This document shows, piece after piece, positions 55,480 to 64,000 of a DNA stretch of 64,000 bases. Made by a program: the position numbers and the translations under genes. A model generated the notes under the pieces. That model was not told the origin of the DNA. It searched no databases and saw only the letters and a program-made list of their open reading frames with translations. This DNA is from Hermatobates lingyangjiaoensis (lineage: Eukaryota > Arthropoda > Insecta > Hemiptera > Hermatobatidae), in the NCBI GenBank assembly GCA_026182355.1, contig JAPFBL010000069.1:558001-622000 (forward strand), written 5' to 3'. Position 1 is the stretch's first letter. Every line of letters begins with the position of its first letter.

Positions 55480-55960
55480 GTGGTGCTGCCATGGCGGGAG
55501 AAGGGTGAGTTCAACGGTGACGAACCTGAAACACAAGCAGATTTAGCATTAACAGGGGGTTGAGTTAGGGTTGCGAGGAGAGGGGGTGACAGAAATAGTT
55601 GAAGGTCAAGTCACCTTGACCCAGATCACAGCATCGGTCCATCTAACGCCCACAGCACCAACTAGAGGGGTCAGAATCAACTGGGAGCAGTGTGCAAGTA
55701 TCGCTTGTCACCGAGAAACAAATGCTCTATGACCAACAGGACTGCCAAATTAATAGTTGTATTGACACTAGTACATAAATTTTGCAAGCAATTAATCAAA
55801 GTGATTTGAAACGAAGATAGAACAGTACCATTCTCTGCTGGATAACCGAGGGAAATGAACTCATTACATCACTGACTCAGTATGCCGGTTTACAAGCAGG
55901 CTTCCTGCAGAAAGGCTCACAACCGCAGAGAAATCTACCATTTTTCTGTTATCTTTTATT
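55480..55960. repeat. GC-richer unclassified segment
   Basis: GGGGTT, GAGGAGAGGGGGTG and CACCTTGACCCAGATCAC-type stretches stand out from the AT-rich flanks. Probably part of a mobile element; no coding motif. Confidence 0.3.
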
Positions 55961-56159
55961 CAGAGGCCACAAACGCACAGCTCTGGAACCAAATACGGTT
56001 CTTTTATCTATCTATATGGCTTTTACTATAGATACACATTTATTGAAACATTAAAATGTTAATATACCGTAAAGATTTGTTATATAGACTTAACTGTTTA
56101 ATTCTTTAGTCATGAAGTTAGGTACCAGGTAGTAATTACTAAAATGGTAACTGTAACAA

Positions 56160-56345
56160 AGTCTCCAGATAAATAATATTACTAACAAACAGCACGTTTC
56201 GAACATATATCTTCTTCCTCAGGTAAATCTAATTGAGAACAAATGTCACAAAGCCTGTTCTCTCAATCAGATTTACATGAGGAAGAACACTGTCTTCGAA
56301 TTGCATTATTTTTTAATAAAACTGTTTATCTGGAACATATTTTTT
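56160..56345. repeat. Short inverted pair with hammerhead-like boxes, inactive
   Basis: Left arm (-): CTGAGGA (56222-56216), GAA(G/C)AT stem, GAAA (56200-56197), ACGT, but G at the cleavage position. Right arm (+): first box ATGAGGA and GAAT instead of GAAA. Confidence 0.5.
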
Positions 56346-58735
56346 ATAATTACCGACATTAACTATTATGTTTAAACATACCGACTTATACTTTTATCTA
56401 TAGATAGTCATCTGCATATGTCTTTGATGAAAAGTACTGGGATCAGAATGCTATATAATCATAAAAATAAAATGCAAATTTATTTTGCATTTTATTCTGT
56501 TATGAATATATGTCATTTTATTATCATAAGTCTTCATAAGATTATTTTTGTAAATTAAAACTCATAAATTCAATATAAAATTATTAAATGATATATCCTA
56601 AATTATCTAAGCATTGAAATGCTCTAAAGAAATATTAAGTTATATTTAAAACGGGAAATATTTTTCTTGAAAGTTACAATCAACCGTAGATTGTGACATT
56701 AATGCCTTGTTGTTGTCTAGATTCATATATTTTTTTAGCGAGATGACGTAACTAAATATATATTGTGGGCCTAAGTTAGCGCAGTTATCTTTGGAAGTTA
56801 TTTAAACCTGAAATCCTGGTATCCGAATCAATACACTAACGAAAGAATTAGTTTTGTTTATCGTTCTTATTGGATTGTTTCCTTGAAATATGCTTTTGTT
56901 TATTTTATTTAAAATATCTGATTATGAATTTAAACAGTAAAGTGTAACTTTATCCCATTAAATATATTAAACACTTGAGGCTGTTTGTAAATATTCTTTG
57001 AAATTTTTCACGGTTACTTTTAATTTATCACAAAAAAAGTTCTTTACCTCTGCTATATAAACTATACAAAAATAACAACTTGAGGCTAAATACTCGGTCA
57101 ATGTAACTCTTCTTTATCGTATCCTGTTAGAATGAACTAGCTCGTGTACCGATGCAGTGCTTGGACTGGCTAAGAGTCCAGGTGTAGACCTAGGAGCTAA
57201 GAAGTATTAATATTGACTAAGACTCCTTGTTTGATGACCTATTACCAACGAAATGAATGTGAATTTTAGGGTGAAGAGATAAGGATTTCAGAAACATATA
57301 ACGTGAGAAATACATTTCCTTCATAAATATGTAAACACCTTCAAGACAAGAGAGAGTATATCTATCAGTGATTATGTACCTTTTACTTCTGATTTATGAT
57401 GTTCAATAGGACGAAACTGTCAGCAATATAAGAAACTCCTCAAATTTAACAACCAATTAATTAATAATAATAATATACCTAGAGTGGTATACTGACAATT
57501 TTACTTGAGTAAATTTCTTTATCTTTGTAAAGTTGTTAAAATCATTCAGAATGGAATTATTTAATATAGTTATCTCAAAGCAATTAATTATAATAATTGT
57601 CAATTGTTGAGCCATCAACTTTGTTGAGCCTTTACAAAATTATAGATACACTCCTACATGCAGGTAAATTTTAGCAAATATGTGTCTCAAAACTGTGCAA
57701 ATCCTTAAATATTTCCAAATATATCTTTCATCATCAATATCCGTTATCCATCCAAAAAAGCTAAATATACGTATGTTACGAAACCAAAAATCATAGCTTG
57801 TACCATGATTAAATATTATTCATTGACACTTTTAGCATAAATGCACGAGTATTTCAAACTATACCTATATATATCACACATATTTGTTATTATCCTATTA
57901 TAATTTAACCAAATAGGTATTTTAGAGTAAATAAAAATGGAGTAAATAACGGATATATTACATAGGAATAGTAGGCCGAAATTTTTACATCCAGTGTTAT
58001 TTATCGTAGAGTCTAAAATTGTTTTACATTTTAAGTCAAATTAACTTATTTTGAAAACTCTAATTTGGTAAAAAAAAAGTAAAGTTGGATATAAAAAGTG
58101 TATCGAGTTTATCTGGATAAACACTTTTTTGAAGTTGGAGGAAGTTGATGGAATGATACGAAATTGTGGTACGATGGATGAAAGTGTTCAGAGGAGATTA
58201 GGATTCGGAAATCGGTTGTAGTGCTGAAGATGATTTCATAAACCTGCATTAAAAATAAGAAGAAGCATGTGATTTTAAGGAAGAAGTAGAAGGCATACTG
58301 TGTATATCAGTCAGATCTTTATGAGTTTGTTCCTTTGGAAACACTACAAAATGGTTTGATTTGATTTAAAAAGTCGTGAATGAATAAGAAAAACAAAAAT
58401 ATACTAGTGTGAAAACCACGTAATTAAGGTTTCCTTTAGACTGATGCACTAAAGCACTTGTTTTCATACCAGCACAAATAGAATTAAACTTTTCATTTTT
58501 ATAAGCAATTTATTTAACACGAGATTTTTGTCTTAAAACTTAAAATAGACTGGTTGAGAGTAACGGAGATAAATATATTGTTCCCACACGTCCACACGCC
58601 CACACGTCTAAGCCTTCAATGTTGCTCTGGGGGCGGAAAGTGTGGCTTATTTAATAATTGGCACACATTTTAGTTATGAGCAACTTAAATTACTGCATTA
58701 TTTTACATTCCAAGTTTTAAATTTTGACTTTCTCA
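56346..58735. other. No gene seen
   Basis: AT-rich sequence. A fragment AAAAAGTCGTGAATG at 58369 echoes the Penelope N-terminal module at 21.9 kb but is too short to call. Confidence 0.5.
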
Positions 58736-59665
58736 AGTTCATTTGGGTTTTGAACTCCCTCCAAGGGCTTAGATAGGCCCACTGATTCCCATGTGCCTAT
58801 CTGGTGGCGTCCACGTCGCGAGGGTGAGCAACAGGTTGGTAATAGTAGCGTTTCCTGGCTAAGTGATCAGAAGGCTTATAAATCAACTGGCATTTACCTG
58901 TAGATGAGCAGGTTTAGTAGGACTTAGGCCGGTCCGGAGTTTAATCCGAAACTTTTAAAACAATTTGGAACTGCGGGCGGCGGGGGTCCATTGAGGGATT
59001 ATCTCTCCATCCCGCCGATTGAAGTTTGGACTCGCAATGACTATGGTTCTCTTCTAAGTTTGGTAGACCTTCTGGTCGCTGTGTGAAAAGTAGTAACTTC
59101 TCGGGCGGATGCCTACATAGCATCCAAGAGGGTGCTAGATCATAACCCTACCAGTGGGAACGGGCCATGAACTCAATATTTCTGTGTGTGTGTGTGTGTG
59201 TGTTTGTGTGTTGTGTGTTCATTGCCCGTTCAAAAAAATCAATTGCCCGTTCAATTGCCCGTTCAATTGCCCATCAACTGAATGGACTGGAAAACTGGTA
59301 CTTGCTTGGCTCTTAATGGTACTCGTCTGCGACCTGACTGGGTGCGATTCAGATACCCCCATCCAGAGTCCTTTTCCTCCAGAGCCGCTATCAGCAGGAG
59401 CCTGTCTGCCTCCAGAATCTTTAGGGTATTGGCAGGACTTCTCTGGAAGCTCGTCTATGCCATTTCTGAGCTTGTGTGAGCCATGGCCCGGGGCAAAGGG
59501 CACTTCCGCTTAGGGGGGATGACTAGGTCTCCTGACTAGTATAGTAGCCCTTAACCTGTCAGTTTGTAGATGATGGTCAGATTGGTAGGGATTTTAACTG
59601 GTAACTGAGAGGCCGTGGCTGACTGCACTGCAGCCTCTCCGAGGGACAGCAAACACAAAGTTTTC
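58736..59665. repeat. GC-rich unclassified segment with GT microsatellite
   Basis: The strongest composition shift in the window (CGGGCGGCGGGGGTCC-type runs). Includes (GT)n 59183-59219 and ATTGCCCGTTCA three times (about 59221-59266). A 100-codon open stretch at 59280-59510 has no recognised domain. It could be the 5' part of a LINE. Confidence 0.4.
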
Positions 59666-59831
59666 CATCTTTTGCACAAAAACATAAGGTATTGACTACT
59701 GATCTTCAATACTAATCACAATCTCGCAATACTAGACAATACTACAAAGAAATAGAATTGTATGGATATAAAAAAATTTTTTTTTCCACAGAAAGAATAA
59801 TATATTTTAAAAGTAACTTTGATTGGAGACG

Positions 59832-60055
59832 CTGTGGTACCTTAGTGGCTTACGTGCTTGCCTCTGGACTTGTAGATCTGAGGCTCAATACCTACTCTGG
59901 TCCTCGATTTATTCACATGGGCGGTAAACAAATCTCAGCGCCCTGTCTCTCGGAGAGGACGTTAAGCCGTCGGTCTCGAGCCTAATACACGTGGGCGAGG
60001 CAAAATGTGGGACTCCAAATCTAGAATGTTCATTTTGTGGTATCACACAGTTCTC
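59832..60055 (+). mobile_element. tRNA-derived SINE
   Basis: Decayed head (GGTACCTTAGTGGCTTACGT), then CTCGATTTATTCACATGGGC, CGGAGAGGACGTTAAGCCGT, GGTCTCGAGCC and AATCTAGAATGTTCATT. Internal deletion between the last two. Confidence 0.75.
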
Positions 60056-62903
60056 TAGAAGGATATTCTGTACTTCCTTCAAAGTGAGAAAAGCAATTAT
60101 AAGTTTGGCCTACCCGCCTCTCTCTCAGGCTGGAATTATAACTGCATTGATCAAAATTATTCTTAAGAGTAAAGAAATTAGTAAAAAAGAGACAACAATC
60201 AACCATCAGAGTTAATCCTAATATAAGAAAAAGTAGATAGAAAGAGGATAAATCCCATCAATGAGAAATATTAATAAAAACCAAAAATTACTAGCTTGTA
60301 CTGACTATTTATATCTACTTAAATGCATTCCTCTGTCAAAGCTAAACTGGGTCAGCTGCATGGATTAATATAACAAACTATAACCACTTTCTGGTTAATC
60401 CGACAGCCTCATAGCTCAAAGACCATTTTTTCTCTCTGTTTCTCTTGGAAAAATCGATGTTATTATTCTTTTAGGATTCTTATATTTTAACTTCACCTTT
60501 AATTATGCTGTTACTTTCCTTCAGTAACTGATTTACAAAGATTTAAAATTTTCTTGTATCTTTTCTGTAAGCTGTTTTAAGTACAGTTGACCCGAGTTAA
60601 GTATTTAAATATTTTTGTTTTAGACTTGTTTAACTTGTTTAGACTTGTTTAACTCCATTTCAGATAGGAATTGGAAGAGGTTTAAGAAAACCATCTACTT
60701 CATATATCTCTTAATCCACTCATTTCAGCAAATTTTCTTTTCCAATTGGAAAATAAAATTGGAAATTACTTTGAATTTCCATACTTGCTTTACTTTCTAC
60801 ATAATTGGTTACCAACTCCTCGAATGAATAGTCAGGAAAGGTAATGTAGATTCCATTCTTGATTTATCATCAGTATGCGTCAAGGGAGCGCTTTTCTAGG
60901 ATTAGATCTCCAACATTCCTAAATGTGTACAATAATTTTGTTTCTTCTACTGTCGGTGTGTGTATTCTCTGTAGATTCTGTTTCTACTTTTTTCTAATAC
61001 ATTTACTTACATTAATTAATACTTTACATTTTAATTCTAATTATGTCAACCATCCACAGTAATGCGCTTAGTGAAATCTCGTTTGTTTATCTATATGCTT
61101 ATAAAATTCTGATGTTCTTGTTTAAATATTTTCACACAGGTAAAAATTTGAATACCTGTTCATTTCAGTTTATACTGGATCATTCAAATAAATTTTAAAG
61201 AAAACAGTAAGTAATATATGACTTTAAAAATAATGGCATTAAAAAGAAAGATGAATGAAAAATAAATTCTCTCAATATAAGTCAGGTAAAATAAATAACT
61301 TCAGATGTAAAATCAATCTAATTATGTTATAGGATAAACCTGACCAGCTTTTCTATGAAAGATCTCATTTCAATTTTTGGACATTTTATTCTTGTTTATA
61401 CGTTGTTTTTGTTTTATTTTACGTATTTACTGTTAATTCTTGTTATACATATATATAAAATAAATTGTATTTATCACGAATTGGCCAGTTTTCCAAATTC
61501 AAATCAAACTTTCAAAGCCAACATTTTGATTTAAAAATTGTATTTCGAACTTAAGTATCGAAACAGATATATGAAATTCCCAAAGTATATATAATAAACT
61601 ATTGCATTAGAGAATGAATAATTTTAGGAATATAAACTTGAAAACAAATGTCAGCTTAAATACGAATGTTCTGTGGTAATATTATAAAGACATTCCTTTC
61701 ATTAATGTTATATTATGCTGGATAAAATGAATGGAATATTTCAATATACAGGTTTTCTTTGTTTTAAATATGCTTGATTGTGTATATACCTTGAATTGAT
61801 GTTTTAAATGAATAAATGCAATTTTTTACTTTTAAATTATTTGTTGTTTTATTACATATACTTGTGTATATATCTTGATTCATGTTAAGAATACTATATC
61901 AAATGCTTGTATCATATAAGAATCTTTGTTTTCATGGTTTGTTATCATTTTGCTATAATAACAAGAAATAGCAATAATAGTTATTCCTGTCAATCACATT
62001 CAATGAATGTATATTATTAACTGTTGTTATAATTTCTTAACACTGAGTGACATTTGAGGTTACCGGTCGTTTCTAGTATCTAGTAGTCTAGAGGTAAACA
62101 GTTGTCCGCTTGAACTATGTTCAAGAATAGTGGGGATTGTTATAACAAATTGGGCTATAAAAAATCGTTGTAAAAAAAGTGTTTTATATATATGTATCCA
62201 TTTTTCCGCGTAAGCCGGTTTAGCTTGGCTACAACAACAATTTACTAGGCAAGATAAATTAATCTAGTAATATGAATCTATCAATAACTCAAAGTAGATT
62301 TGTTTCCTTCATAGAAATAATTTAAATGTAGTAAAGCAATGCGTTATATTTTGATAAAACTGAAATATAAATAAGAATGAAAACAAGTATTTGAAAGATG
62401 TTTTTGTCAAGGGCAAGCCATTCTAGCTCGCAGTCCTCTATATTTGCTACAACTCCTTGGCAATTACTTCCCGCTTCTGTACTTTTGGCTCCCCTCCTAA
62501 TAAGACACTCTTGAACGCCACTAATGGCCCGACTCTCTCTACCTCTTTATCTTCTTTTCAAAGTTTTAATTATCTCAAAAGTGAGTTACTACTCCTATGA
62601 CTTTGACGTTAATAAATAAACATGGATAAATAACATTCTTCATTTAATAGATTGGAAACAAGATAAACTCCTGTACGATAAAAATTATTTTTTAATATAA
62701 TCAAAATTATCAAACTGAAATATTTAATCTATAAAACAATTAAATAATCTTTATTTGCTTAAGTATGAAGTAAAAAAAATTTGCCTAGCTCAATATTATT
62801 TATGAAATACAAAAGCACTTTTTTTTGAAAAAAAATATTAATCAACTATTATTTTTTATTAATAGTTAAGAATAAAACCAATACTTTATTCTCAATATCC
62901 AAG
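60056..62903. other. No gene seen
   Basis: AT-rich. 61478-61540 has a faint relative of the Penelope terminus (CAAATCAAACTTTCAAAGCC). Confidence 0.5.
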
Positions 62904-62905
62904 TA

Positions 62906-63474
62906 CAGGGTGGTTCCTAGAAAAGTGGGAAATTTGAAGGTCAGATGAGATGATGAATAAATTACGTAATTTTAATATAAAATGCTTGCTTACTCATTTC
63001 AAGTTTGATAACTTTTTGATTTGTTTTAGGTTTTATTTGATCTACTCATATACGGCAACAGGAAACAGCTTTCAGGCTTCAAATGGAAGTGAAGTGTTTA
63101 AATGAGGCATCTGAACACCTCAAAGTAGCAACATTATTACTATGATGCCATGTAATGGTTGAAAAAAAAAATTGGTAACACAGCTAGAGATTTTGTCAGT
63201 CATCAAGTCGGATTATCACTCTTGAAAAGAATAATCACATGCCTTTGAAAGTCTGAAAGGTGTTTCCTGTTTCCTTTCATAATGTGAGTATATTAAATAA
63301 AACCTAAAACAAATCAAACAGAGACGAAAAGAGAAAGCAAGCAGGTAAGTACGCATTTTTTTCACGATCTCATCTGACCTTCAAATTTCCCACCTTTGTA
63401 AAAGTTTTTCTTTTAAACAAACATATTTTTTTGACTTTTTTGACAAATTTTCCACTTTCCGAGGTACCACTCTG
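62906..63474. mobile_element. Foldback MITE, TA-flanked
   Basis: The 30-bp ends, CAGGGTGGTTCCTAGAAAAG and the reverse complement CAGAGTGGTACCTCGGAAAG, continue GTGG(G/A)AAATTT (25 of 30 equal). TA on both sides. A second inner inverted copy (GGGAAATTTGAAGGTCAGAT at 62927, matched at 63373-63392) and further paired blocks (GTTTTAGGTTTTATTT, AAACAGC/GTGTTTCC) make most of the element one long hairpin. No transposase. Confidence 0.78.
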
Positions 63475-63476
63475 TA

Positions 63477-64000
63477 TATTGAGACTGAATATTTTACTAT
63501 TATCTTAAAAGGAAGATATTTGGAATTTCATTAAAGTTATTCAAAATAACCCTAATAAGTCAAAGTTACAAGAAAACAGTATTTTACTCACAACATAGCA
63601 TAATACAAATTTTAATAATTATTCGTTTATAATTTATGATTTACTTAGCCCTTAAAATATGGTTTATTTTGAAAATTTGATTGAGGTCATAACAGGATTT
63701 TCCTTTGAAGGTGGAATATCTATTTATAAACTTTGCGAATAAAGGGCACGTAAACAAATTTCTTTCATTTTCTGTGCCGTAAAAACTACAAATATAATTT
63801 AGAAAACAGCTATTAACTTTAATAGTTCTAATCTGTTATACGAGATCGTTATCTATGTAAATGTGCATACATTAAATATACTTTATCATAGTTAAAATGA
63901 AACAAATGTCTATGTAATGTATTTTTTGGTAGCTAATGTGTAATTTTATTTATTTACATGGTATACACAGAACCGTAAAACAATTTTTGGAACATAGAGC
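63477..64000. other. No feature seen
   Basis: AT-rich sequence to the window end. Confidence 0.5.

Noticed and set aside
59280..59510. Coding sequence in the GC-rich island
   Set aside because: Open in several frames on both strands because of composition; no domain recognised.

Overview
This is an AT-rich nuclear window from an animal, probably an arthropod. It has intron-split genes with GT-AG junctions, many simple repeats, tRNA-derived SINEs and decayed Penelope-like, LINE, Helitron-like and DNA transposon sequences. The protein families and repeat style would suit a chelicerate such as a horseshoe crab, but nothing seen proves that; the taxon is inference at low confidence.

Only two host genes are supported, and they converge. 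On the + strand, an aldo-keto reductase enters from the left: four exons (1576-9139) encode the last ~249 residues, and the N-terminal ~70 residues are not in the window. On the - strand, a complete adenylate kinase 1-type gene (198 aa) has five coding exons between 24427 (start) and 12543 (stop). Every junction joins in frame. The 3.4 kb between the two stop codons has no convincing gene. From 24.5 kb to 64 kb I found no host coding sequence.

Most of the rest is repeats. (1) Penelope-like relics: a GIY-YIG endonuclease fragment, several copies of a short N-terminal module, and about a dozen hammerhead-ribozyme-like motifs. Many of the motifs sit in head-to-head inverted pairs and beside (TA)n tracts. 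(2) Nine copies or fragments of a tRNA-derived SINE, and three of a second SINE-like family, two with target-site duplications. (3) Helitron-like pieces at 15.1-16.2 kb (Pif1-like helicase C-terminus) and 20.9-22.2 kb. (4) Non-LTR retrotransposon fragments at 19.5-20.1 kb and 27.4-27.7 kb. (5) Non-autonomous DNA transposons: a hAT-like element with 8-bp target duplication (28.6-29.1 kb), two TA-flanked inverted-repeat elements (31.1-31.7, 62.9-63.5 kb) and a 2.3 kb foldback (40.3-42.6 kb).

The most notable items are the hammerhead-like family, in which most copies have a self-complementary stem III; a 118-bp inverted pair whose only mismatch falls on the ribozyme base G12; and a ~650-bp local duplication around the first adenylate kinase exons, in which one copy's edge has expanded into a 1.25 kb minisatellite of 33-bp units.
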